From the NCBI GenBank assembly GCA_028873155.1, contig JAGWML010000003.1:1-30189 (forward strand): a stretch of DNA of 30,189 nt, given 5' to 3'. Below, one piece after another: positions 23,446 through 30,189 of this stretch (positions are counted from its first letter, which is position 1; each line of letters begins with the position of its first letter). The DNA is from Acidobacteriota bacterium (lineage in GTDB: Bacteria > Acidobacteriota > Terriglobia > Terriglobales > Acidobacteriaceae). Both the position numbers and the translations under genes were made by a program. The notes under the pieces are model-generated. The model was given only the letters and a program-made list of their open reading frames with translations, did no database searches and had not been told where the DNA came from.

Positions 23446-24867
23446 TCAGGCCGGTTGATCTTCGCGGGACTGGCTGTATTCCTTCAGCTTGTTATGCAGC
23501 GTCTTGAGGCTGATGCCGAGCACTTCGGCGGCGCGGGTCTTGTTTTGCCCAGTGGAATCGAGTGTGCGCAAAATCAATAGACGTTCAGCCTCATCCACCG
23601 TCGTTCCCACGCGCACTGAGATGACGTTTGCATCGGAATGTGCTGGCGTTGTCAGCTGGCCCTGGCCAAACTGCGGCGGCAAGTGAACTGCCTCCAGTGG
23701 CGCCCCATCGGGGCAAAGCACAACCGCGCGCTCCATCACGTTGCGCAGCTCGCGCGCGTTGCCGGGCCAGTCGTACTGCATCATCCTGTCGAGCATCGAC
23801 GGGCCGAGGCCGGTCACCTTCCGACCGTGCTTCTGGTTCATCTCGCGGATCATCGCGTCAGCCATTGCGGGAACATCCTCGAGGTGCTCGCGCAGAGGCG
23901 GCATGTGAATGTGAAAGACGTTCAGACGGTAGTAGAGATCGCTGCGCAGGTGCCCATTTGCGACGGCCTCGGCGGGATCACGGTTGGTGGCGGCTAGGAC
24001 GCGCACATCCACATCCTGCTCTGTCTTTGCTCCAAGACGGCGCAGCTTGCGCTCCTCCAGAACACGCAGCAGTTTCGCCTGCGTGGCCACGGGCATCTCG
24101 CCCAACTCGTCCAGGAGCAGCGTGCCGCCGGACGCCAGCTCAAAGCAGCCCGCGCGGCGCTCCGCGGCGCCCGTGAACGCGCCTTTCTCGTGGCCGAAGA
24201 GCTCGCTTTCGATGAGCGATTCGGGAATGGCCGCGCAGTTCACCGCCACGAAAGGCCGCGGTTTGCGAGGGCTGAGATCATGAAGCGTCCGTGCAACCAT
24301 CTCCTTGCCAGTTCCACTATCGCCTGTGATGAGTACGGAGACATTCGATGAGGCAATCTGCTCGATGAGCGCAAAGATCTCCTTCATCGCTCGGGAGCTG
24401 CCGACCATCGAGCCGAGCACGCCTGATTCGCGCAGTCGCCGTCTTGCCACTTCCAGCTCGATCGCCGTGTCGCGCTGGCGCGTCGCATTGGTGAGGATGA
24501 CGCGCAGCCGGGCTGCATCGACGGGCTTCTGCAAAAAGTCGTACGCGCCGAGCTTCATGGCCTCGACCGCGACCTGAATGGACCCCTGTGCGGTGAGCAG
24601 AACCACGGCGACATTGGATGGAATGCCTGTACCCGACTCCGCGAGCTTCGCAAGGAGTCCCAGACCGTCCATGCGTGGCATCTTCAGGTCAGTGACCACA
24701 ATCGCCGGATCCCACGCAAGCGCCTTTTCCCAGCCCTCAATCCCGTCGCGCGCCGTTTCGGTCCGGTAGCCCCATCCGGAGATGAGTTCGGCAAGTCCCA
24801 TCAATGCATGGGGTTCGTCTTCCACAATCAGGACTTTGACCGGGTTCTCTGCTTCTTGTTTTGCCAT
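23446..24867 (-). CDS. Sigma-54-dependent response regulator (NtrC family)
   Basis: The 473-residue product has a receiver domain (10-125) with phospho-acceptor D60 in VVTDLKMPRMDG and the lysine of QKPVD. An AAA+ domain follows with Walker A GDSGTGKE (182-189), the sigma-54-contacting GAFTGA loop (229-234) and Walker B LLLDELGE (250-257). A C-terminal Fis-type helix-turn-helix (TRAAEVLGISLKTLHNKLKE) binds DNA. So it should activate sigma-54 promoters when phosphorylated by the adjacent kinase. ATG 24867 is chosen for GAAGGCGG just upstream; an open frame extending to 24990 would overlap the ABC-F gene. I found no sigma-54 -24/-12 site in this window; its targets lie elsewhere or were missed. 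Confidence 0.95.
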   Translation of the reverse strand: MAKQEAENPVKVLIVEDEPHALMGLAELISGWGYRTETARDGIEGWEKALAWDPAIVVTDLKMPRMDGLGLLAKLAESGTGIPSNVAVVLLTAQGSIQVAVEAMKLGAYDFLQKPVDAARLRVILTNATRQRDTAIELEVARRRLRESGVLGSMVGSSRAMKEIFALIEQIASSNVSVLITGDSGTGKEMVARTLHDLSPRKPRPFVAVNCAAIPESLIESELFGHEKGAFTGAAERRAGCFELASGGTLLLDELGEMPVATQAKLLRVLEERKLRRLGAKTEQDVDVRVLAATNRDPAEAVANGHLRSDLYYRLNVFHIHMPPLREHLEDVPAMADAMIREMNQKHGRKVTGLGPSMLDRMMQYDWPGNARELRNVMERAVVLCPDGAPLEAVHLPPQFGQGQLTTPAHSDANVISVRVGTTVDEAERLLILRTLDSTGQNKTRAAEVLGISLKTLHNKLKEYSQSREDQPA

Positions 24868-24916
24868 ACCGCCTTCTTGAACGACTCGCGCGCGAAAAGA
24901 GAAGAGAATTAAACGG

Positions 24917-24922
24917 ATTGTA
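24917..24922 (-). promoter_or_regulatory. Candidate -10 element of the regulator-kinase-lipoprotein operon
   Basis: On the minus strand TACAAT (24917-24922) gives a leader of about 43 bases before ATG 24867. The -35 is weak. The 92-base gap to the ABC-F gene also holds the stem CGAGG/CCTCG (24944-24948 and 24955-24959), directly after the ABC-F stop. It could end that transcript, but no T-run follows. Confidence 0.4.
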
Positions 24923-24959
24923 TCGAAGTTCCGCCCACATCTACGAGGGAGGATCCTCG

Positions 24960-26762
24960 TCAACCGGCCTTTTCGCTCAGCTCTGTCCAACGCTCATAGA
25001 GCGCCTCGTTTTCCTGTTTTGTAGCCGTCAGCTCATCCAGGGCCTGCTGCAGAGCACTGGCGTCCGTTGCGATGTCGGCGTTTTCCACCTGAATCTGGGC
25101 GGCAAGCAACCGCGCATCCGACGCCGCAATGCGCTCCTCAATCCCTGCAAACTCGCGCGCCTCCAGGTACGAAAGCTTCTTACGCCGGCTATCGCCGCGT
25201 TCCGCCGGTGGTTTAGCTGCGGCTGCCGCTGGCTCGGCCCTTCGATTGCGATTGTTGGCGACCCAATCTTCCCATTGTGTGTAATCGGCAAATTGGCCAA
25301 TGCCGCCCTGCCCATCCAGTCCCAATACGCTCGTGGTCACGCGGTTCAGCAGAAACCGGTCGTGGCTGACGAGCATCATGGCGCCTTTGAATGCGAGCAG
25401 GTTGTCTTCGAGGACTTCGAGCGTAGGCAGATCAAGATCGTTGGTCGGTTCGTCCAGCAGCAGAACGTCGGCGGGCTGCAGCATGAGGCGCGCAATCAGG
25501 ACGCGGGCGCGCTCGCCTCCACTCAGATTCTTCACCGGCTGATTCAACTGCTCTGCCCGGAACAGAAACCGCGACGCCCAGCTTGCCACGTGGACCTGGC
25601 GTCCTTCAAAGATCACAGCGTCGCCTTCAGGCGCAAGGGCGCGGCGCAACGTCTGCTCTTCGTCCAACTGCCGCATCTGGCTCAGATACACCATCTGCAA
25701 TGCGTCGGCGCGGCGTACCTGCCCGGAGGTCGGTGCCATTTCGCCTTGCAGAAGGCGCAACAATGTGGTCTTTCCGCTTCCGTTCGGGCCAATCAATCCA
25801 ACTCTGCTGCCGGCGGTCAACACAAAGTTCAGCCGGCTGAAGAGCGTGCGGCCCGCAACGTCGCAGCGGACATCGTCAAATTCAACCAGGCGGCGGGTTT
25901 TCCGGTCGCTGGCCGAGAAATCGATGCCTGCTGTGCCGACCGCGCCTCGTGCGCCGATTTCTGCAAGCTCGCCTATCATCGTCTCGGCAGTCTGGATTCG
26001 GGCTTTGCTTTTTGTGGTGCGCGCCTTGGGGCCCCGGCGCAGCCACTCAATCTCGGTGCGGACGCGATTGCGCAGCGCCTGCTCCTGGCGGCTCTGTGCT
26101 TCAAAGTACGCCTGCCGCTCCGCCAGAAATCTGCTGAACCCAGCCTTGACGCGGAACAAGCCGCCGGCATACGCGCGATTCAATTCCACAATCTCGTTGG
26201 AGGTTGCCTCAAGGAAATAGCGGTCGTGGCTCACGGAGACGACGGCGAAAGCACCGCGGCTCAGCAACTCTTCAAGCCACTCGATTCCTTCCAGGTCCAA
26301 ATGGTTGGTCGGTTCATCCAGCAGCAGCACGTCGGGCTTGCCGACCAGCGCAGCCGTGATGGCGAGACGCTTGCGCCAGCCGCCAGAAAGTGCATCGGCA
26401 GCGGCGTTCAGGTCGTCCAGTCCAGCTCTACCCGCGAGTTCACGCATGCGGCCGCCGCGGTCGGCAGCGGGCACGTGTTCCGCTTCGAGCGCTGCATCCA
26501 GCACCTGCAGCACCGTCAGCCCCGCCGCGAAGTGCGAGTCCTGCGCGACATACGCCGTTCGGGTATGCCGCCGCGCGGCCACTTCGCCGGAGTCGGGAGC
26601 CATTTGGCCGGAGAGCACGGCCAGCAGAGTGGACTTGCCCGAGCCATTGGGGCCAATCAGGCCAATTCGTGCGCCGTCCTCAACCGTCAGAGAGATATCA
26701 CGAAAGAGCGGCTCGGCACCGAATTGCTTGGAGATGGCCTGGGCATTGAGGATCGGGGGCAT
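24960..26762 (-). CDS. ABC-F family ATPase (Uup-like)
   Basis: The 600-residue product has two ABC cassettes and no membrane domain. The first has Walker A GPNGSGKST (37-45), signature LSGGWRKR and LLLDEPTNHLDL. The second has GPNGSGKTT, LSGGERAR and LLLDEPTNDLDL. Between them lies the P-site tRNA-interaction linker (RTEIEWLRRGPKARTTKSKA). The C-terminal coiled coil of about 65 residues, with ELTATKQENEALYERWTEL, resembles Uup. ABC-F proteins act on ribosomes; Uup also affects transposon excision. ATG 26762 is chosen because GGAAG lies just upstream and the first cassette begins; a frame reaching 26828 would overlap the divergent rhodanese gene. Confidence 0.94.
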   Translation of the reverse strand: MPPILNAQAISKQFGAEPLFRDISLTVEDGARIGLIGPNGSGKSTLLAVLSGQMAPDSGEVAARRHTRTAYVAQDSHFAAGLTVLQVLDAALEAEHVPAADRGGRMRELAGRAGLDDLNAAADALSGGWRKRLAITAALVGKPDVLLLDEPTNHLDLEGIEWLEELLSRGAFAVVSVSHDRYFLEATSNEIVELNRAYAGGLFRVKAGFSRFLAERQAYFEAQSRQEQALRNRVRTEIEWLRRGPKARTTKSKARIQTAETMIGELAEIGARGAVGTAGIDFSASDRKTRRLVEFDDVRCDVAGRTLFSRLNFVLTAGSRVGLIGPNGSGKTTLLRLLQGEMAPTSGQVRRADALQMVYLSQMRQLDEEQTLRRALAPEGDAVIFEGRQVHVASWASRFLFRAEQLNQPVKNLSGGERARVLIARLMLQPADVLLLDEPTNDLDLPTLEVLEDNLLAFKGAMMLVSHDRFLLNRVTTSVLGLDGQGGIGQFADYTQWEDWVANNRNRRAEPAAAAAKPPAERGDSRRKKLSYLEAREFAGIEERIAASDARLLAAQIQVENADIATDASALQQALDELTATKQENEALYERWTELSEKAG

Positions 26763-26769
26763 TGCTTCC

Positions 26770-26775
26770 AGAGTA
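26770..26775 (-). promoter_or_regulatory. Candidate start-proximal -10 element of the ABC-F gene
   Basis: On the minus strand TACTCT, in the context CCGGTACTCTGGAA, ends seven bases before ATG 26762. Transcription would begin at or next to the start codon. No clear -35. The GGAA that overlaps the motif may act as a ribosome site if a short leader exists. Confidence 0.35.
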
Positions 26776-26814
26776 CCGGTTCCGGCCCATCCGGGGCGAG
26801 CGTCGTGCCTCCCG

Positions 26815-26820
26815 TACACT
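26815..26820 (+). promoter_or_regulatory. Candidate start-proximal -10 element of the rhodanese gene
   Basis: TACACT, in the context CCCGTACACTGGAT, ends six bases before ATG 26827, so the transcript would start on the start codon. There is no recognisable -35. It mirrors the element at 26770-26775 in the 64-base divergent gap. Confidence 0.35.
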
Positions 26821-26826
26821 GGATTC

Positions 26827-27150
26827 ATGCTGGACTATGAGATCTCGCCATCGGAGACGGCGACCCTCTTGCGCGACAAGAAAGCGCGGCTCATCGATGT
26901 GCGAGAGTCGTGGGAGTTCTCCCGTGCTCGCATCGAAGGTAGCCTCCTGATACCGATGGGCGATGTGCCCTCGCGGGCCTTTGCCGAGTTGGATCCCGAT
27001 GAGCACCTCGTGATTGTCTGCCACCACGGGCAGCGGTCGCTCTCGGTCACGGCATGGATGCGCAATCAGGGTTTCGAGCAGGTTCAGTCGCTGCGCGGCG
27101 GCATCAATGCCTGGTCGATGCAAATCGACTCATCGGTGCCAAGGTACTGA
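26827..27150 (+). CDS. Single-domain rhodanese (sulfurtransferase)
   Basis: The 107-residue product is one rhodanese domain. It has RLIDVRESWEFSRARIEGSL, a start-of-domain signature, and the active-site loop LVIVCHHGQRS with the catalytic cysteine that carries persulfide. The end of the domain, LRGGINAWS, is typical of GlpE/ThiI-like single domains. The sulfur donor and acceptor are unknown. It is divergent from the ABC-F gene and 80 bases before the M20 peptidase gene. Confidence 0.93.
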   Translation: MLDYEISPSETATLLRDKKARLIDVRESWEFSRARIEGSLLIPMGDVPSRAFAELDPDEHLVIVCHHGQRSLSVTAWMRNQGFEQVQSLRGGINAWSMQIDSSVPRY

Positions 27151-27230
27151 CGCATCGGACGCTCACGGCGCTAGAGCAGTCGGACCGCCTATACTCACCG
27201 ATGTTGAGTTTTGATGAACGGAGTTCCGGT

Positions 27231-28601
27231 ATGTCTTCTTCTGTGGTCGAGTATGCACGCCAGAATCAGCCTCGGTTTCTTGATGAGCTGAGAGCATTTC
27301 TCCGCATTCCTTCCATTTCAACCCTGCCCGAGCACGCGGCCGACTGCCGCAGCGCCGCCGAGATGCTGGCCACCGAATTGAACCGCATCGGCATGCAGAA
27401 TGTGAATCTCATTGAGACCGCGGGGCACCCGCTGGTCTACGCCGACTGGCTGCATCAGGAAGGCAAGCCGACGGCGCTGTTCTACGGCCACTACGATGTG
27501 CAGCCGCCGGATCCGCTGGATGAGTGGGTGACACCGCCATTTGAGCCCACGGTGCGCGACGGCAATATCTACGCGCGCGGTGCGGTGGATGACAAGGGGC
27601 AGGTATGGGCACAGATCAAGGCTCTGGAGGCGCATCTGACTGCAGGCGGATCGCTGCCCATCAATGTGCGCGTGATTCTGGAAGGCGAAGAAGAAGTGGG
27701 CGGAGAGGGAATCGAGCAGTTCGTGGCTTCCCGCCCGGCGCAACTCAAAGCTGATTTCGCGCTGATCTCTGATACCGAGTTATTTGCTCCGGGCCTGCCG
27801 ACTCTCTGTGTCGGCCTGAGAGGCATGATTTACACCGAGGTGACAGTTCGAGGCGCGCGCACCGACCTGCACTCGGGCATGTACGGGGGCGCAGCGCCCA
27901 ATCCCTTCATTGCGCTCGCACAGATCATTGCCCGCCTTAAAGACGAACAGGGCCATATCCTGATTCCCGGTTTTTACGACGACATCATTCCGCCCACGCC
28001 CGAGGAACTGGCCGCATGGAAGAGTCTGCCTTTTGATGAGGAGCACTACCGCGTGACGGAGGTCGGTTCGCCCCAACTCGTGGGAGAGTCCGGATACAGC
28101 GTGCTCGAGCGTACATGGGCGCGGCCGACGCTCGATGTGCACGGCATGCCGGGCGGTTTTATCGGGGCCGGCGCAAAGACAGTGATCCCGGCAAAGGCAA
28201 CGGCCAAAGTCTCCATGCGTCTGGTTCCTGGCATGACTCCCGAAAAGTCATTTGAGCAATTCGAGAGCTACGTCCGTCAGATCACTCCCGCGGGTGTCGA
28301 GGTTGATGTCCAGTTGATTCACTCCGGCAATGCCTGCATCGTGTCCACGGACAGCCCATCCATTCGCGCCGCTACGCGTGCGCTGCGCGAGGTGTGGGGT
28401 CAGGAGACGGTATTCATTCGCTCGGGAGGATCCATTCCGATTGTCGGGGACTTCGCCAATCATCTTGGCTTGCCAAGCGTGATGATGGGCTTTGGCCTTC
28501 CGGACGACAACCTGCATGCGCCCAACGAGAAATTCAACCTCAGAAACTTCGAGCTTGGCATCGAGTCACTGATCTGCTTCCTGGAAGAAGCCGCGCGTTG
28601 A
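27231..28601 (+). CDS. M20-family metallodipeptidase
   Basis: The 456-residue product has the two-zinc M20 site: H87 and D89 in FYGHYDVQPPD, the bridging D120 in ARGAVDDKGQ, E153/E154 in LEGEEEVGGEG and the ligand in LISDTELF. A dimerisation lid follows with RGARTDLHSGMYGG. These place it among the carnosinase-like dipeptidases and acylases; substrate is unknown. ATG 27231 is chosen because CGGAG lies 7 bases upstream. An ATG at 27201 in the same frame is preceded by TATACT (27190-27195), so translation could also begin on a leaderless transcript. mobA overlaps its stop. Confidence 0.92.
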   Translation: MSSSVVEYARQNQPRFLDELRAFLRIPSISTLPEHAADCRSAAEMLATELNRIGMQNVNLIETAGHPLVYADWLHQEGKPTALFYGHYDVQPPDPLDEWVTPPFEPTVRDGNIYARGAVDDKGQVWAQIKALEAHLTAGGSLPINVRVILEGEEEVGGEGIEQFVASRPAQLKADFALISDTELFAPGLPTLCVGLRGMIYTEVTVRGARTDLHSGMYGGAAPNPFIALAQIIARLKDEQGHILIPGFYDDIIPPTPEELAAWKSLPFDEEHYRVTEVGSPQLVGESGYSVLERTWARPTLDVHGMPGGFIGAGAKTVIPAKATAKVSMRLVPGMTPEKSFEQFESYVRQITPAGVEVDVQLIHSGNACIVSTDSPSIRAATRALREVWGQETVFIRSGGSIPIVGDFANHLGLPSVMMGFGLPDDNLHAPNEKFNLRNFELGIESLICFLEEAAR

Positions 28602-29263
28602 CAACTGAGCCGCGCAAATCCGCAGCGGAAGCCGCAGGTTTTGTGCTGGCTGGCGGCAAGTCTTCCCGGATGGGATCTGATAAGGCTCTACTCCGTTTTT
28701 CGGGGCGGCCCCTGGTGGAGCATGCGCTGGGCATTTTGACCAGTCTTGGCTTGTCAGCGACTATTGCAGGTGCGCGCAGCCATCTTGACGCATTCGCGCC
28801 GGTGATTCCAGATGCAGGCCGAGGGCCGCTGGACGGGGTCTGTGCAGGACTTGCGGACTGCAAGGCGCAGTTTGCTGTGTTCCTTTCGGTGGACATGCCC
28901 CTGTTTCCACCCAGGGCGATTGACCACATGCTTCAGGCGGCGCGCATTGGAAACTCAGGAGCCGTGCTGTTCTCGCTTAATGGATTCATCCAGACCTTTC
29001 CTGCCGTTCTTGACCCTGTGCTGTTGCCGGCGTTGCTTTCTGAGCTTCACCATGGGCACATGGGCTGTCTGCGCGCGGTTCGTTCAGCCACGCAGGCTCT
29101 GCAACGATCGCTGCGCCTGCTTCCAGTTGAACTCCTTGTCCAGTCCGGCCAGTGCGACCATCCTTCGTTCCTGCCGCCTTTTCAATGGTTTCTCAATGTG
29201 AACGCTCCAGCCGACCTTGCCGCAGCAAATAAGCTCCTTCCCGCAGCCAGTCGGATAAGCTGA
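28598..29263 (+). CDS. mobA: Molybdenum cofactor guanylyltransferase
   Basis: It converts molybdopterin to the guanine dinucleotide form. The 221-residue product opens with the nucleotidyltransferase signature FVLAGGKSSRMGSDKALL (15-32). It contains PDAGRGPLDGV, the metal-site strand LSVDMPLFPP, and near the C-terminus FLNVNAPADLAAANK, all typical of MobA. The start is a TTG overlapping the M20 stop (TTGA), with GGAAGAAG upstream. No other molybdenum genes are in view, so this is a solitary copy. The MlaF-like gene follows after ten bases. Confidence 0.9.
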   Translation: MTTEPRKSAAEAAGFVLAGGKSSRMGSDKALLRFSGRPLVEHALGILTSLGLSATIAGARSHLDAFAPVIPDAGRGPLDGVCAGLADCKAQFAVFLSVDMPLFPPRAIDHMLQAARIGNSGAVLFSLNGFIQTFPAVLDPVLLPALLSELHHGHMGCLRAVRSATQALQRSLRLLPVELLVQSGQCDHPSFLPPFQWFLNVNAPADLAAANKLLPAASRIS

Positions 29264-29273
29264 AGACACGCTC

Positions 29274-30125
29274 ATGCCGGATGCCATCCCCATCTCCACG
29301 GCTTCGCCTTTAGCAACTGGACCCGATTCTCAATTCGAGGCCGGCGATCGTGCCGCTGCGTGTCCGGTGCCGATGATCGAGTTCGAGCATGTCTCCATCG
29401 CATTCAATGGGCGGCCGGTTCTGGAGGATGTGAGTTTCTGTGTTGCACGGGGAAAGACTCTCTGCATCCTCGGCCGAAGCGGTGTCGGCAAGTCGGTCTC
29501 GCTGCGCATTCTTATGGGCTTTCTCAAACCAGACTCCGGGTCTGTCCGTGTGGACGGGGAGGAGATCACAGGTCTTTCAGAGGAAGGCATGCGCGAGGTG
29601 CGCAAGCGCATCACCATGGTCTTTCAAAATGGCGCCCTGTTTGACTCGCTCACCGTGCGGGAGAATGTAGCCTTTCCTCTGCGGGAGAAGGGTGGACTGG
29701 ACGAAGAGCAGGTCATCACGCTCGTGGATCGGCTGGTGGAGATGGTGGGCGCGGAAGATGTCCTCGACGTGCTTCCTGCGAGCCTGTCTACGGGCAGGCG
29801 TCGCGCGGTGGCCATCGCACGCGCTCTCGCGGCCCAGCCTGACGTCGTGCTTTATGACGAGCCGACGACGATGGTGGACCCCCTTGTTGCCCAGCGCCTG
29901 GGATCAATTATTCAGCGCCTGAAACGCCAGTTGGGGCTCACCAGCATCGTCGTCACGCATGACATGCGCTTTGCGGAACGTCTGGCGGATTCCGTGCTCT
30001 TTCTGCATGAAGGCAAGGCGCGGTTTTTTACCACACTCAACGAATTTTTGAATTCGTCGGAAAGTAACATTCAAATGTTCCTAAAGTTAGATGCTTATCG
30101 GTTACCTCTCCAAGCAGGAGTATGA
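29274..30125 (+). CDS. ABC transporter ATP-binding protein, MlaF-like, variant motifs
   Basis: The 283-residue ATPase has Walker A GRSGVGKS (67-74), a Q-loop at Q118 (VFQNGALFDSLTVRENVAFPL, the MlaF/Ttg2A-like arrangement), Walker B VVLYDE (191-196) and switch H229. MlaF-type ATPases energise lipid transport between outer and inner membranes. Two motifs differ from the consensus. The ABC signature reads LSTGRRRA, where LSGGQ or LSGGMxxR is usual. The segment before the D-loop is TTMVDP, where TTGLDP is usual. Codons confirm both. The N-terminus has about 30 residues before the core; a start at ATG 29373 would trim it. No partner permease is in the window; any would lie beyond 30125. Confidence 0.88.
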   Translation: MPDAIPISTASPLATGPDSQFEAGDRAAACPVPMIEFEHVSIAFNGRPVLEDVSFCVARGKTLCILGRSGVGKSVSLRILMGFLKPDSGSVRVDGEEITGLSEEGMREVRKRITMVFQNGALFDSLTVRENVAFPLREKGGLDEEQVITLVDRLVEMVGAEDVLDVLPASLSTGRRRAVAIARALAAQPDVVLYDEPTTMVDPLVAQRLGSIIQRLKRQLGLTSIVVTHDMRFAERLADSVLFLHEGKARFFTTLNEFLNSSESNIQMFLKLDAYRLPLQAGV

Positions 30126-30154
30126 TTCCGCAAATTTTTTGACGAACTTTTTTC

Positions 30155-30182
30155 TTGCCAGACGGATGCGGATCGGTAATTC
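30155..30182 (+). promoter_or_regulatory. Weak candidate promoter at the right edge
   Basis: TTGCCA (30155-30160) and TAATTC (30177-30182) are 16 bases apart, suggesting a promoter for a gene beyond the window. The last 64 bases are AT-richer than the rest, with T-runs, but no hairpin terminator is visible after the stop at 30125. The match could be chance. Confidence 0.25.
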
Positions 30183-30189
30183 TGAATGT

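Noticed and set aside
24861..26840. 659-codon plus-strand frame
   Set aside because: It is antisense to the ABC-F gene, whose two complete ATPase cassettes leave no doubt about the coding strand.
30041..30058. Stem ACGAATT/AATTCGT near the end of the MlaF-like gene
   Set aside because: It lies inside the coding sequence, is followed by no T-run and is upstream of the stop, so it is unlikely to be a terminator.
1..30189. CRISPR arrays, insertion sequences, integrase or toxin-antitoxin genes
   Set aside because: No direct-repeat array, transposase motif, attachment-site pair or recognisable toxin was seen on either strand.

Overview
The window reads as one compact chromosomal segment of a Gram-negative, high-GC bacterium. 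I infer Acidobacteriota, most like the Terriglobales/Acidobacteriaceae. The pointers are lipoprotein biology (Lnt and several lipoproteins), a bactofilin, an Mla-type ATPase, a secreted protein of a type I associate with acidobacteria, and the F0 a and c genes standing apart from the F1 genes. No rRNA, tRNA, CRISPR array, phage or transposon signature was recognised. Taxonomy is inference; no marker gene here settles it.

Layout. 1-1011: end of atpB, then atpE and a strong terminator. 1020-1877 (-): a secreted protein of unknown role. 2120-4044 (+): bactofilin, a degenerate methyltransferase-like protein and a UPF0173-type metallo-hydrolase, closed by a hairpin that works in both directions. 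4115-7209 (-): a small basic protein, an APC permease fused to a USP-like domain and driven by a near-consensus promoter, and a 48-residue membrane microprotein. 7345-12879 (+): lnt, prfB (RF2 with the classical +1 programmed frameshift), a CoA-binding protein and a DsbD/ScsB-type reductase. 12913-15080 (-): rarA and a TrmH/SpoU rRNA methyltransferase with overlapping ends. 15234-16505 (+): tsaC and a YdcF-like protein. 16524-17417 (-): a DUF92 membrane protein. 17591-20962 (+): a beta-propeller lipoprotein, a terminator, tlyA and nadK. 20984-24867 (-): an NtrC-type regulator, its histidine kinase and a Pro/Ala-rich lipoprotein, tightly coupled. 24960-26762 (-): a Uup-like ABC-F ATPase. 26827-30125 (+): rhodanese, M20 dipeptidase, mobA and an MlaF-like ATPase with altered signature and D-loop motifs.

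How the genes fit together. Much of the window is envelope biology: Lnt matures lipoproteins, of which two or three are encoded here. DsbD/ScsB carries reducing power outward. The MlaF-like ATPase suggests lipid trafficking, and the regulator-kinase-lipoprotein set looks like an envelope-sensing circuit. A second theme is translation fidelity: RF2, TsaC, TlyA, the TrmH-family enzyme and the ABC-F ATPase.

Nothing here is a clear new defence or mobile system. The most interesting leads are the two-component operon with its lipoprotein, the variant Mla-type ATPase, the 48-residue membrane protein, the Q...ES ion-site signature in the c subunit, and a recurring TAnnCT motif lying so close to start codons that several genes may be transcribed without a leader.
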